Part shown: positions 25,732 to 34,183 of the stretch, piece after piece
Position numbering within the stretch: the first letter of the stretch is position 1
Layout: each line of letters begins with the position of its first letter
NCBI RefSeq assembly: GCF_019891175.1
Contig: NZ_CP072600.1
Span: forward strand, 620,001 to 684,000
Reading direction: 5' to 3'
Source of the DNA: Leptothermofonsia sichuanensis E412
Lineage (GTDB): Bacteria > Cyanobacteriota > Cyanobacteriia > Leptolyngbyales > Leptolyngbyaceae
DNA length: 64,000 nucleotides
Notes under the pieces: model-generated
What the model was told of the DNA's origin: nothing
Databases searched by the model: none
Seen by the model: only the letters and a program-made list of their open reading frames with translations
Translations under genes and position numbers: made by a program

Positions 25732-26071
25732 GTAACGCTGCTGCCGATCTATTGGAGTCTGATGTTGATTTACTCCTCAGTATGGCTAGTCTTTGGGAAA
25801 TCGCTATCAAAGTCAGCCTGAATAAATTGACATTACCCGATGATTATGAGCGTTTTATGATTATGAGCGGTTTATCCCTCAGCAGATCACCCTTAACAAC
25901 ATTGAGATTCTGACTATTACCTTTGAACACTTGACGGTTGTATCAAGGCTACCTTTCCATCATCGTGATCCCTTCGATCGCTCACTGATTGCTCAATCCA
26001 TATCTGAAAATCTCCAAATTGTTAGTGATGATACAAAGTTTGATAGTTATAAGGTTGATCGGAAATGGTAA
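25671..26071 (+). pseudogene. PIN-domain toxin (VapC-like), start lost and frameshifted
   Basis: Reads NILLDTHTFLWFINDSPKL, then SLWEIAIKVSLNKLTLPDDY, then, in another frame, RLPFHHRDPFDRSLIAQS and VSDDTKFDSY, stop at 26069-26071. The acidic residues of a PIN RNase (Asp in LLDTH, Glu in LWEIA, Asp in HRDPFDR) are all present. Lesion 1: the start codon is ACG at 25671, although AAGGAG at 25657-25662 is at perfect distance. Lesion 2: a 17-bp tandem duplication (25842-25858 and 25859-25875) shifts the frame. The toxin is therefore dead, which fits survival beside a damaged antitoxin. Confidence 0.8.
25842..25875 (+). repeat. 17-bp tandem duplication inside the toxin gene
   Basis: GATTATGAGCGTTTTAT is followed directly by GATTATGAGCGGTTTAT, one mismatch. 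Removing one copy restores a continuous PIN-domain frame (PDDYERFIPQQITL). Confidence 0.85.
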
Positions 26072-26116
26072 TCCTCGAATTGGTTCACGAATAAACTCAA
26101 AAAAAGGAGAAACCCT

Positions 26117-26341
26117 ATGGCAGAGCGAGTAAAGGTTTGGTTTGACCCAGAGGCTGACTTTCTAGAAGTCACCTTTTCTGATGCTCCCGGTTATATGCGG
26201 AAAACCGAAAATGATGCCGTTATGGAGCGGGTGGATTTAGAGGGCAACCTGCTTGGCTTCTCCATTCTGGCGGTTAGTCAGCTTGCCAAATCAAAACCAT
26301 TGATGGCTGAGTTGCTTTCAGGAAGAGGAAATGCGGCTTGA
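26117..26341 (+). CDS. DUF2283 small protein
   Basis: 74 aa with the pattern VKVWFDPEADFLEVTFSDAP and VDLEGNLLGFSILAVSQL, matching DUF2283, small proteins often found beside toxin-antitoxin and accessory genes. AAAAGGAG before ATG 26117 is a good ribosome-binding site. Function is not known. Together with the next small gene it may form a unit, but no toxic domain can be named. Confidence 0.7.
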   Translation: MAERVKVWFDPEADFLEVTFSDAPGYMRKTENDAVMERVDLEGNLLGFSILAVSQLAKSKPLMAELLSGRGNAA

Positions 26342-26406
26342 GGATTACGTTGAGATGCCTTTTGTTGTAATGCTCAGCCTCACCCCCTATGAAGGAGACA
26401 ACACTG

Positions 26407-26604
26407 ATGATGACACCCCTTGAACTGAATCGCCTTGGCTATCGAGCATTGATGGATGCCCTTGGTTTTGACGGCATGATGCGTTTTTTGCAGCAGTTTG
26501 AACCAGGGCAAGGAGACTACACGGCTGAACGTCAGCAATGCCTACAAAACGTTTCTTTAGACGATATTTTTGCTGAGATCGAACATCATCGTGATTCACC
26601 CTAA
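26407..26604 (+). CDS. Small hypothetical protein
   Basis: 65 aa, not recognised by name. Start ATG 26407 is chosen because AAGGAG (26392-26397) lies 9 nt upstream; the frame is open from 26389. Predicted helical and acidic: LELNRLGYRALMDALGFDGM, FLQQFEPGQGDYTAER, DDIFAEIEHH. Similar short proteins precede Uma2 or toxin genes in cyanobacteria, as this one does by 17 bp. An antitoxin-like or regulatory role is possible but not shown. Confidence 0.55.
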   Translation: MMTPLELNRLGYRALMDALGFDGMMRFLQQFEPGQGDYTAERQQCLQNVSLDDIFAEIEHHRDSP

Positions 26605-26621
26605 TTGTAAGGAGGTAATTC

Positions 26622-27203
26622 GTGTCTACTGCAATTGAACTAAAAAACGATAAAAAGGTTTGGACAGACGAAGAATTTATGGCACTGTCCAAAGATGGGC
26701 ATCGCTATGAAATCGTGAACGGAGAATTGGTTGACATGGGAAATTCAGGGGCATTGCATGGCTATGTCTGTAGCCTACTATTAGCAGCCTTAGCCAGCTA
26801 TGTCTTGCCCAACAAGCTGGGGGTTATTCTAGACTCCAGCACTGCCTTCAAGATGAACAATGGGAATCGCCGTTCTCCTGACATTTCCTTCTTTGCTAAA
26901 GAACGCTTGCAAGGATTGACCGAACTGCCTACAGGCTTTTTAGAGGGTGCGCCCGATCTGGCAGTTGAAGTGCTGTCTCCTGGTAATACCGTAGAAGAAA
27001 TTCACGACAAACTGGTGGAGTACTTCGAGAATGGCACTCGCCTAGCTTGGATTATTCACCCTAGCGAACACTATGTGTTGGTCTACCGCTCTGCCCAAGA
27101 ACCCGATCGCCTACTGAAATCCGTTGATTCATTTGACGGGGAAGAGGTAATCCCCGGATTTACGCTACCCGTGGCTGACTTGTTCCAAAAACTTTCATTC
27201 TAG
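26622..27203 (+). CDS. Uma2-family (DUF820) putative endonuclease
   Basis: 193 aa, family length. Start GTG 26622, supported by TAAGGAGG at 26608-26615. Seen: WTDEEFMALSKDGHRYEIVN with the first acidic residue, NNGNRRSPDISFFAKER with the PD of a PD-(D/E)XK core, and DLAVEVLSPGNTVEEIHDKL with the E-x-hydrophobic catalytic segment and supporting Lys. The family is greatly expanded in cyanobacteria and predicted to be restriction-like nucleases of unproven role, perhaps linked to mobile DNA. It looks intact. Confidence 0.8.
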   Translation: MSTAIELKNDKKVWTDEEFMALSKDGHRYEIVNGELVDMGNSGALHGYVCSLLLAALASYVLPNKLGVILDSSTAFKMNNGNRRSPDISFFAKERLQGLTELPTGFLEGAPDLAVEVLSPGNTVEEIHDKLVEYFENGTRLAWIIHPSEHYVLVYRSAQEPDRLLKSVDSFDGEEVIPGFTLPVADLFQKLSF

Positions 27204-27211
27204 GTTGCCCT

Positions 27212-27304
27212 ATGTCTGCCTTTGTCTCCCGCGAGAAAATCCACCTTCCTCCCAGTAGCGTGCTGCAAATGCCCGGAACCTGAAACAACAGTTGATCAGA
27301 TAAC
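27212..27304 (+). pseudogene. N-terminal scrap of a second Uma2-like gene
   Basis: From ATG 27212 the frame reads SAFVSREKIHLPPSSVLQMP then GT, resembling the start of many cyanobacterial Uma2 proteins (VSREKI.LPPGSV...PGTW). It then hits TGA at 27281-27283, where Trp is expected, and a second TGA at 27293-27295. IS66 begins at 27313 and no continuation is found beyond it. The family assignment rests on a short piece and is tentative. Confidence 0.4.
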
Positions 27305-27312
27305 CTTTCAAG

Positions 27313-28724
27313 GTAATTGCTCAACTCAGCGGGAATAGGGATTGGTGAGGGTTTAAGGCCGCAGAAATGGACTCAAAAGCAGAAAGCCCTTGACGCTTAC
27401 CCGTATTCACCACAGAACGAATATCGGCGAACAAATCTTTGCCCCACTCGGAGCGAAACCCATTGGTCACCTTGCGAAAAATCACACTCATCCGCAGCGC
27501 CTGTTCACTGGCATTATTGGTCGGCGCAATCGTTGTGTCTGCCAAAAATAGAAACAGATGCTCCCGCAAGTTTCGGTAGCGCGTTTGCAGCCGAATGCCA
27601 TCGGCTTGAGTCGGACACAGGGCGAGTGCTTGGTCTAATTCTCGGTTGATCCGGCAGCGATATTGATATTGCGTCGAAGCAGACAATTGCTCCCAGCGTC
27701 GATGCCAAGCACAAGCGCGTAAGACTAACCGCTTCATCCGAGGCGAAAAGATCGTATCCCCGGCATCAATGCCATACTGACAATCGCGCAACTGATGGGC
27801 TAAGCAGACTTGCCAATCTGACGCAGGATGTTTCTTTTGAGCGCTGAACAAATCCGACACCCAAATCTCAGGACGATGCCCTGCCATCACGTGCTCAATC
27901 ACCTCTGCCCCACGGGACGGGCGAATCACATGCAAGCAGACTTGAGCATTTTGAAACACCCATTCCCATACCGTCTTGCCTCTCAGCCGCGCACTGGTTT
28001 CATCGCTGCCGACCAGTCGGGAACTGCGTAAGCGCTGCACAATCGCCGCAATCGATGGGTCTAATTGCGTTTTGACTCGTTGAAAAAGACTTGCCAAAGC
28101 ACCTTCGGAAATCGCTAAATTGAACACCTCCGACATCAGTTGACTCAGCCGCGCATAGCTGATTGCATGACCGTAGCGCAACGTCGTGACTAAGGCCGCC
28201 ACCCCATCGCCGAAGGGACTGCCGGGTTCTAGTCCCACCGGAACTGGAGCCAATTGAACTTCTCCACAACCCGGACAGGTGCAACCATACCGTTCCACTT
28301 GAGTCACAACCGGGCGAATCGGTGGAATCTCCACTTTTTCATAGCGTTGCAGCAATTGCTGAAGGGTTCCAGACAGACTCACACCACAAGTTTTGCACCT
28401 GTTCACTTCGGCGCGGATAATTTGGTCGGGATTCGGAGTCAGCTTACGCCCACCACCACAGCGTCCCACACTCGCACTTCGATTTATCTCTTGGGAGCCA
28501 GAAGGCTCGCTAACTGCTGCTTTGAATCCTTGAGCAGGGGGTAAACTGGAATTCTTGGATGTCTTTTTCGGCTTCTTTTGTTGCAACTTTTGCAGCTCAT
28601 CCCACAGTGTCTGGATCAGCCTGTCCTTATCAGAGTCTGTGAGTTGCTTGAGGTCTGGAAGCTCTTTCATGCCTTTAACTCTAGTGTTCTTTCTCGCCTT
28701 GTCAACCCCCAGTTGAGCAATTAC
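27313..28724 (-). mobile_element. IS66-family element with 8-bp target duplication, intact
   Basis: 1412 bp. Ends are the inverted repeats GTAATTGCTCAACT (27313-27326) and its complement (28711-28724). Both sides carry the 8-bp direct repeat CTTTCAAG (27305-27312 and 28725-28732), the duplication size typical of IS66. It has a single transposase gene without tnpA/tnpB accessory frames, as in the ISBst12-like subgroup. The perfect duplication and intact gene suggest a recent insertion. Confidence 0.9.
27321..28670 (-). CDS. IS66-family transposase (TnpC)
   Basis: 449 aa DDE transposase. In order: an N-terminal coiled coil with leucine spacing (LIQTLWDELQKLQQKKPKK), a Ser/Pro linker with KNSSLPPAQGFK, a zinc-binding domain (CKTCG ... 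CTCPGCGEV), then the catalytic core. The core has GSDETSARLRGKTVWEWVF, the CLAHQLRDCQYGIDAGDTIF helix, and TNNASEQALRMSVIFRK containing the final Glu, followed by DIRSVVNTGKRQG. All catalytic positions and the usual length are intact, so this is likely a functional copy. Confidence 0.9.
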   Translation of the reverse strand: MKELPDLKQLTDSDKDRLIQTLWDELQKLQQKKPKKTSKNSSLPPAQGFKAAVSEPSGSQEINRSASVGRCGGGRKLTPNPDQIIRAEVNRCKTCGVSLSGTLQQLLQRYEKVEIPPIRPVVTQVERYGCTCPGCGEVQLAPVPVGLEPGSPFGDGVAALVTTLRYGHAISYARLSQLMSEVFNLAISEGALASLFQRVKTQLDPSIAAIVQRLRSSRLVGSDETSARLRGKTVWEWVFQNAQVCLHVIRPSRGAEVIEHVMAGHRPEIWVSDLFSAQKKHPASDWQVCLAHQLRDCQYGIDAGDTIFSPRMKRLVLRACAWHRRWEQLSASTQYQYRCRINRELDQALALCPTQADGIRLQTRYRNLREHLFLFLADTTIAPTNNASEQALRMSVIFRKVTNGFRSEWGKDLFADIRSVVNTGKRQGLSAFESISAALNPHQSLFPLS

Positions 28725-28796
28725 CTTTCAAGATTCCGCTGCCCTTCGTCAAACCATTCCCTAGCCTCTTTCGCTGTACCCTCACGCGCCCTACCC

Positions 28797-29108
28797 ATGA
28801 CCTCCTCAACGCTCAATCCCACCGTTCTCGAACCTCTGTTTGCCCCCTGGCAAGAACCCAAAGCCCATCGTGTCCGGGCAGAAAAGTCCGGCGACCCCGC
28901 TGTGGTGAAACAGGGACGTAGAGCTTCCCCGATTGAAGTGGTCAATAACCTGCGCTCAGCAGTGCGAGAGTGGCGAGAAGCCTTCTACATCGGTGCCAGC
29001 GACACCACGATTCAACTGCTGAATCACTGGTTCAACCGCGCCCACCGTCATCGTTTCCCCTCCTCGGAGGGGGTAGGGGTGGGTAGTGAAGAATTTGAGT
29101 TTCGCTAC
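28797..29108 (+). pseudogene. N-terminal fragment of a restriction/helicase subunit (BPTD_3080-like)
   Basis: 104 codons from ATG 28797: SSTLNPTVLEPLFAPWQEPK, then IEVVNNLRSAVREWREAFYI and DTTIQLLNHWFNRAHRH, then EEFEFRYY where IS630 no. 4 cuts in. I recognise this as the start of the large type III-like restriction/helicase proteins (BPTD_3080-type) that accompany Mod-like methyltransferases, which fits the methyltransferase pseudogene upstream. A short G/C palindrome insertion (29057-29080, PSSEGVGVG) lies within it. The helicase and nuclease parts are not found in this window. Confidence 0.6.
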
Positions 29109-30064
29109 TATGGCCTTACGGGAGTACGTTAGGACAGTTTTTGAAAGCTGCATCAACACAATCACGGAAATTGTCAAATTCATCCCATCGTTGCCGCATC
29201 CAATTTTTGAGCACAAACCACCCATGCTCAATCGGATTCAAGTCCGGGGAATAGGGGGGCAAATACCAAATCTCACAACCCGCTGCAGCCACAATTTCAT
29301 CGATGGATTGCGAGCGGTGAAAACTGGCATTGTCAATCACAATCACCATCCCCGGTTGCACCTGAGGCAGCAAACACTGCTCTAACCACAGCTCGAATAC
29401 GTCGCGGTTGCATGAGCCTGCAAAGGTCAGGGGGGCCATCAACTGGTGTTGGCACAGCGCGGCAATCCAACTAACTCGTTCCCTGCGTTTGCCCGATTTG
29501 AGGGCAGGGAAGCGTTGTCCAATTTTGCAATAGCCATAGGGATAGTCTTCTCGATTGTCGATGCCGACTTCATCGACAAACATAATTTGGTCTGCCGTTT
29601 TTGTCTTCAAACGCTCCTCGAACGCTTGGCGCTGGAGTTCGTCCCGTTCACGGTAGCCGTAAGTTTTTTTTCCGACTCACCCCAATCTTTTTCAAGGCAT
29701 CACTGATGTTCTGTTGAGTGACGTTGTCCCCCCACAATTGAGCCATCTGCGCTTGCGTCTTGCCACCGTGCTGCCGGACAAAGGCGCGAAAGCGATCCCA
29801 ATCCGTGATTTTCTGCCCACGCCCGGTTTGAAATCCCGTTATGGCTTGGCAATCCCCCGTTTGTTCCAGGCGTTTCAGCCACAAGTCCAAGGTATTGCGA
29901 CTGATATGTAACATCCGGCAGACCTCACTTTTGCGTTCACCACGTCGGACAGCCTCGATCGCTTTGCGGCGAAGGTCGTCACTGTAGGGAGATGGCATGG
30001 TGTGACTCCTGACGCTAGTTCTATCTCTAGAATAGCGTCCTAACCCCTCTTCGTAGGGCTATAC
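29109..30064 (-). mobile_element. IS630-family element no. 4, complete
   Basis: Ends: the left TATGGCCTTACGGGAGTACG and the right, complemented, TATAGCCCTACGAAGAGGGG, both continuing into GTTAGGACG-like sequence. Same family as the truncated copy at 21588-22320. It cuts the restriction-subunit fragment on the left and abuts an IS256 remnant on the right. Confidence 0.8.
29116..29998 (-). CDS. IS630-family transposase, two frames joined at an A8 run
   Basis: N-terminal frame from ATG 29998: SPYSDDLRRKAIEAVRRGER and the helix-turn-helix EVCRMLHISRNTLDLWLKRL, up to SRKK at an A8 run (complement of 29664-29671). The -1 frame continues KTYGYRERDELQRQAFEERL, then MFVDEVGIDNREDYPYGYC (first Asp), VIVIDNASFHRS (second Asp) and YSPDLNPIEHGW (Glu), ending at 29116. 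The fused protein of about 290 aa keeps every catalytic residue. The last codons run into the terminal repeat. Likely functional if the frameshift occurs. Confidence 0.8.
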
Positions 30065-30463
30065 ATGGCAGAGACAAAAGCCGATGCACAGATAGCTTTT
30101 GAGCGATTTATCAAAACCTATGACACAAAGTATCCCAAGGCCGTGGAGTGTTTATCTAAAGACCGTGATGCGCTCTTGGCATTCTATGACTTCCCGGCGG
30201 AGCATTGGGTTCATATTCGCACGACCAATCCCATTGAATCGACCTTTGCAACGGTGCGTTTGAGAACTGATAAAACGGGAGGTTATGTTTCCTAAGACAG
30301 CATTCCGTCGCGGGTGTTCAAGTTGGTGCAGAGTACTCAAAAAAGTTGGCTTAAGATTCGAGGGTTTAAGCGACTAGGGGAGGTGATTGAAAGAGTGAAG
30401 TTTAAAGATGGGATTCGGGCAGATCAAAAAGATGATTCAGCTACTCACCAGGACGCTGCTTAA
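30065..30463 (+). pseudogene. IS256-family (mutator) transposase, C-terminal remnant
   Basis: Reads DAQIAFERFIKTYDTKYPKA, then WVHIRTTNPIESTFATVRLR and KTGGYVS, then a TAA at 30293-30295, continuing in the same frame as DSIPSRVFKLVQSTQKSWLK to 30463. The NPIEST motif is diagnostic of the IS256 C-terminus. The N-terminal two thirds and the other catalytic residues are missing, cut by IS630 no. 4. Not active. Confidence 0.8.
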
Positions 30464-30654
30464 TTCTTCTTCATATACCAGATTTGACAATAACTCTTGT
30501 TTATTCGCTTCCAACGTTAAATGACTGTCAAGTTTCCTGGGCAGTTCAGGGTTCTTGCGGTGAGGAAAGCCGTACTTAGAGAATTATGAAATACTCAGCA
30601 GCATACCTGTAGTTATAGGTCGTACGTTTCCGATACTTAGATGTAACTCAAAAA

Positions 30655-31368
30655 ATGAAGCCTGATCAAGATCCATCCTCGTTTTCATCGCTGCAACAGC
30701 TAATCGAAGAATTGGAAAAACTTATAGCTCGTGAATTCAATAGGAGCGGTAACCCCTGGATTAGCATAACTAAGCTTACAGAGTTGTTTTATAAAACGTA
30801 TGAAGTGTCGCCTGAAGAAGTGGCAAAAGTTCAAGGTTACAGCAGAAATCTGAGAAGTCTTTTCATGAGTAGCGGACGCTTTTCAATCTATGGTACCCAA
30901 GTACGACAAGAGTTTTATGTAGCTCTCTTTCAGACAGTATTTCCTGATTTTCATCAGCCTCAAGGAACCCCCATCAAATATAGAATCAAGCGACCCTGGA
31001 AAGTCGATGGGGGTTTGCTGAGATTATTGAAAGCTGAGGGTGCTGAAGAAATCTCGCCGCCCTCAACCCAAAGTATTTTAAGATATCAACCGGCCCTGGT
31101 TCCTGAGATTAAATCAGTGAATGACTTGAAGATAGCCTTGATAGAAATCATCAAGAGCTTAACGGTAAATCATCCCCCAAAAAAAGTGACAATTGGAGAA
31201 TTGAGTAAAAATTTCTCCAATTATTATAAGCAACCAATACGGACTGTAATACGAAGTGTGTGTCCTGACATGAAATTAATTGAATTACTTCAGACAATTC
31301 CTGGTCTCCATATCCAAAAATTGGAGCATGATGGGCAGATTACTGTAGAGATTCATTCAGTAGAGTGA
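30655..31368 (+). CDS. Hypothetical protein with two possible winged-helix/LOTUS-like domains
   Basis: 237 aa. Two segments look alike in layout: residues ~30-100 (WISITKLTELFYKTYEVSPE ... SRNLRSLFMSSGRFSIYG) and ~160-235 (KVTIGELSKNFSNYYKQPIR ... MKLIELLQTIPGLHIQ). Each has a strand, two helices, a helix ending in 'L..L....' and a beta wing, similar to OST-HTH/LOTUS RNA-binding domains. That assignment is my inference. No signal peptide or membrane segment. It lies just outside the IS-rich island, is A/T-richer than the neighbours, and the upstream 190 bp carries no recognisable element. Start ATG 30655 has no strong Shine-Dalgarno. Confidence 0.55.
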   Translation: MKPDQDPSSFSSLQQLIEELEKLIAREFNRSGNPWISITKLTELFYKTYEVSPEEVAKVQGYSRNLRSLFMSSGRFSIYGTQVRQEFYVALFQTVFPDFHQPQGTPIKYRIKRPWKVDGGLLRLLKAEGAEEISPPSTQSILRYQPALVPEIKSVNDLKIALIEIIKSLTVNHPPKKVTIGELSKNFSNYYKQPIRTVIRSVCPDMKLIELLQTIPGLHIQKLEHDGQITVEIHSVE

Positions 31369-31575
31369 TTTGCTGGCGCGAGGGCTAACAACCGCACTGC
31401 ACCGGAATGTCCTTAACTTGACTTTATCCAATTATGCGACATAACAGAGTAGATCAGACCAGATCTCCAGCAGTTCTGGCGGGACTTTTGCCAACGTGCA
31501 GGTTTCAACCGACAGTTCAAAAAGTCCAGCTGGTTGCTGATCCTGGCATATCTTCACTGTAAAACAGAGGCTGCT

Positions 31576-32367
31576 GTGTTTCTCTTTCTCTCAAAACTTT
31601 TGCCCCTCTTTCTCTACCCGTTGGGATTGACCTGTCTGCTGTTGATGCTGGCATTGGTTCTGCTCTGGCGGCGTCCCCGACTGGCGGCAATTTCCATTTC
31701 GTTGAGTTTAATCCTGCTCCTGGCAGGCAGCAACGGTTGGGTGAGCAATTGGCTGGTGGGTTCCCTTGAATTCCAGAACCTGCCTGCAACTGAAGTTCCC
31801 AGAGCAGAGGCGATCGTGGTTCTGGGAGGTGCCACGAAACCCCAGTCTCCCCCACGTCCCTGGGTGGAAGTGAATGAAGCGGGCGATCGCGTACTCTACG
31901 GTGCAAAGCTTTACCGGGACAATCAAGCTCCCCTGATGATTCTCAGTGGGGGTCGAATTGACTGGCGGGGCGGTGGACCTCCTGAATCTGCGGATATGGC
32001 AGAACTGGTCAGGTCTATGGGGGTGCCCGAATCTGCCATTCTGCAAGAGCCGAACTCACGTAACACCCGCGAGAATGCTGTGAATGTGCAGCAGCTTATG
32101 GAAGCACGGGGAATTCGCCGAATTTTGCTGGTGACTTCTGCCATGCACATGCCGCGATCGCTGATGATCTTTAAGAAATTGGGAATTGACGCGATCGCAG
32201 CCCCAACAGATTTTCTTACCGCTCAACAGGACTTACAGGAACCCGGTAGCAGTCTTGAAGCAGTCATCTTGAATGTACTCCCTGACGCGGATCGGCTACA
32301 TCGCACCACCCTTGCCCTGAAGGAATATCTTGGGATTGGTATCTACTGGCTGCGACGATGGGTGTAA
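31576..32367 (+). CDS. YdcF/ElyC-type membrane protein (DUF218)
   Basis: 263 aa from GTG 31576 (AGAGG 8 nt upstream); the frame is open from 31534, but homologues begin FLFLSKLLPLFLYPLG. Two N-terminal membrane helices (LYPLGLTCLLLMLALVLLW, AAISISLSLILLLAGSNGW) precede a DUF218 domain with AEAIVVLGG, LMILSGG, ILQEPNSRNTRENAVN and ILLVTSAMHMPRSLMIFKKL. The E. coli relatives ElyC and SanA affect envelope and peptidoglycan or polysaccharide integrity. It precedes the surface-polysaccharide cluster but is separate from it. Family sure; biochemical activity not established. Confidence 0.8.
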   Translation: MFLFLSKLLPLFLYPLGLTCLLLMLALVLLWRRPRLAAISISLSLILLLAGSNGWVSNWLVGSLEFQNLPATEVPRAEAIVVLGGATKPQSPPRPWVEVNEAGDRVLYGAKLYRDNQAPLMILSGGRIDWRGGGPPESADMAELVRSMGVPESAILQEPNSRNTRENAVNVQQLMEARGIRRILLVTSAMHMPRSLMIFKKLGIDAIAAPTDFLTAQQDLQEPGSSLEAVILNVLPDADRLHRTTLALKEYLGIGIYWLRRWV

Positions 32368-32424
32368 GTTATCCCTGGGTGCTGCTTTGAAAGAATCAGA
32401 AAATCTACCCCGCTGGTTGGCTCC

Positions 32425-33267
32425 TCAGGCTTCATGTTCAACCATAAACACATTGGCATAGAGATTTGCAGCAATTTGCTGCCCCTGCTGAGTCAGTGAC
32501 AGATAACGCAAGGCATCCTGGATATAGGGATACACACCCTTCCAGTAAAACTGGGGATAGTTGCGGCGCAGATCACCGGGATTGCGGTATCCGAGGGCTT
32601 TGTTAACCCCGGTCTCTTCAAACTCGTAGAACAGTGCCGGGATTTTTCTGAGATAGCGCAGATCACTCAGTTGCCCAATCAAGTCAGAAGCTCTTAGCAG
32701 TCCTGGAAAATTCACGGTGTCCTGGTGGTCTTGCGCATCAGGAACGGGAAAGCGCGTCAGTTCAATATTTTGCTTGATGATTTGTGGATCAATGAGCTTG
32801 TGCCCACCAAAGCGCTCTTCGATGAATAGCTTGCCGCGATCAACATGGTAAGGGGTCAGGCTGGCATCCGTTGAGCCAGGTGCAACCGTAATCATGGCTC
32901 CATCAATTCCCGTGGCACACAGGTTGCCCCGATCTTCTCGACAAACACCCCGCACGTAACCAATGTCATGGCAAACCAGGGAAATAATGAAATGCAGCCA
33001 GTCTTCAGGGCTGACGCCCCCTTCTCGAATATGTTTGCCATGCAAAATTTCCTGCCCGACCAGAGTCACCAGGATTGAATGCTCAACATCGTGATAGAGA
33101 GCATCGCTGTTGGCAATATTTTCCAGCGCCATATTGCCAGCCCAGGCAATAATCTCGGCATAGTTGGCTTTCAGGCTACCGTAGGTGCGACAATAGCCCA
33201 CTTTAAGCTGTTCAACAAAAGCACTAATCAGAATCTCGGTTGCGTTGAACATTTTCAGGTACTCCAT
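32425..33267 (-). CDS. HD-domain metal-dependent phosphohydrolase (Npun_R2479-like)
   Basis: 280 aa. HD-superfamily residues are visible: His/Asp in LYHDVEHSILV and the HD pair in ISLVCHDIGYVRG, with further His and Asp in TPYHVDRGKLF and LRASDLIGQLSDLRYL. The protein length and wording match a cyanobacterial HD metalloprotein family. Substrate unknown; HD proteins cleave phosphoesters of nucleotides or cyclic dinucleotides. An alternative start at the sixth codon (MFNATEIL) is possible. Convergent with the YdcF-type gene. Confidence 0.75.
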   Translation of the reverse strand: MEYLKMFNATEILISAFVEQLKVGYCRTYGSLKANYAEIIAWAGNMALENIANSDALYHDVEHSILVTLVGQEILHGKHIREGGVSPEDWLHFIISLVCHDIGYVRGVCREDRGNLCATGIDGAMITVAPGSTDASLTPYHVDRGKLFIEERFGGHKLIDPQIIKQNIELTRFPVPDAQDHQDTVNFPGLLRASDLIGQLSDLRYLRKIPALFYEFEETGVNKALGYRNPGDLRRNYPQFYWKGVYPYIQDALRYLSLTQQGQQIAANLYANVFMVEHEA

Positions 33268-34183
33268 GAAATCCGTCGGAGTGGATGATTGGTTCAGAGT
33301 TCACAGTCCTACTATGGCGCGTGCCTTAAGAGGCTGAGGTGATATCGCGGCGTAAATGGGATGATTGTTCTCCCCGAAATGGGTGATAGAGGTTTGCCCA
33401 ATCCGTGATTTATACCCCTTCAGGTAGTGATGCTTACTACTCCTTAATATGATAAACATCACAGGAAAAAGCGCGGGGCACAGGAGCAGAAGGAGACAGA
33501 CTAAACCGCCAGATAGATGTATGTGTTTAGCGCCATTTGGAGGATATACTCTCGTTGCCAGGCTTCCACCTGGGATTGCCATTGCCAATCGTTCCGTCCA
33601 CCTGTCCAAGTCCTCTGGAAGCTGGAGCTTCTGTGCGCCTTTACCAGGTTGGAGCCTGGTAACGAGGCTACCAAACCTGGAACTGATGCTCTAGCCTGCA
33701 TTATTCATGACTTTTCTGAAAAATACTTAAATTCTTTACCTGGAAAAGCTTTGAGCGATTGCTCAGGTTCAACAGGGTGTTCCTGGAAGCTGTTCTTGTT
33801 CCCATGCTCTGCGTGGGAATGGGTTCTGGAGGCTCCGCCTCCCGTATCAGCGGCAGAGCCGCATTAAAGCTTATCCGAAAAGCCCCAATGGACAACGCTC
33901 AAATCCAGACTGAGGAAGTTTTCGGACAGGCTTTTAGAGGGGTGTCCAGGCTCTGCCTGGACGCCAGGGCTATCCTTCTGATGATTCTGATGAATTATTC
34001 AGGCCAGGCGCCTGAAGCAAGTGTACTAATAACTAACAACTAATAACTGACAGCTTCTCCTGTCTTCTGCCCCTGTCCCCTGCCAGACCCTTCAAATCAG
34101 CTATGCTGATAGCGAATTTGATTTGTTACGTTTTTTGTTGCCCGTTTAGGGTAGTATGCTGGGTGTGGTTTGTGAGATGAGTC
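33268..34183. other. 916-bp repeat-rich gap before the polysaccharide operon
   Basis: Contains no supported gene. Seen: a 'ACCAGGTTGGAGCCTGGTAACGAGG' type unit near 33640-33670, a 'GCTCTGCGTGGGAATGGGTTCTGGAGGCTCCGCCTCC' style repeat at about 33808-33850 and its relative at 33941-33965, a complete family A palindrome at 33866-33936, and a 'CTGTCCCCTGCC' run near 34072. The promoter of the transketolase operon should lie in the last 100 bp. Confidence 0.55.

Noticed and set aside
28578-28796. Upstream extension of the restriction-subunit frame
   Set aside because: The open frame continues upstream through the IS66 end and its target duplication, so it is not native coding sequence; ATG 28797 is used instead.
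31517-31906. 129-codon minus-strand gene opposite the YdcF start
   Set aside because: Arg/Pro/Ser-rich antisense translation of a membrane-protein gene; no support.
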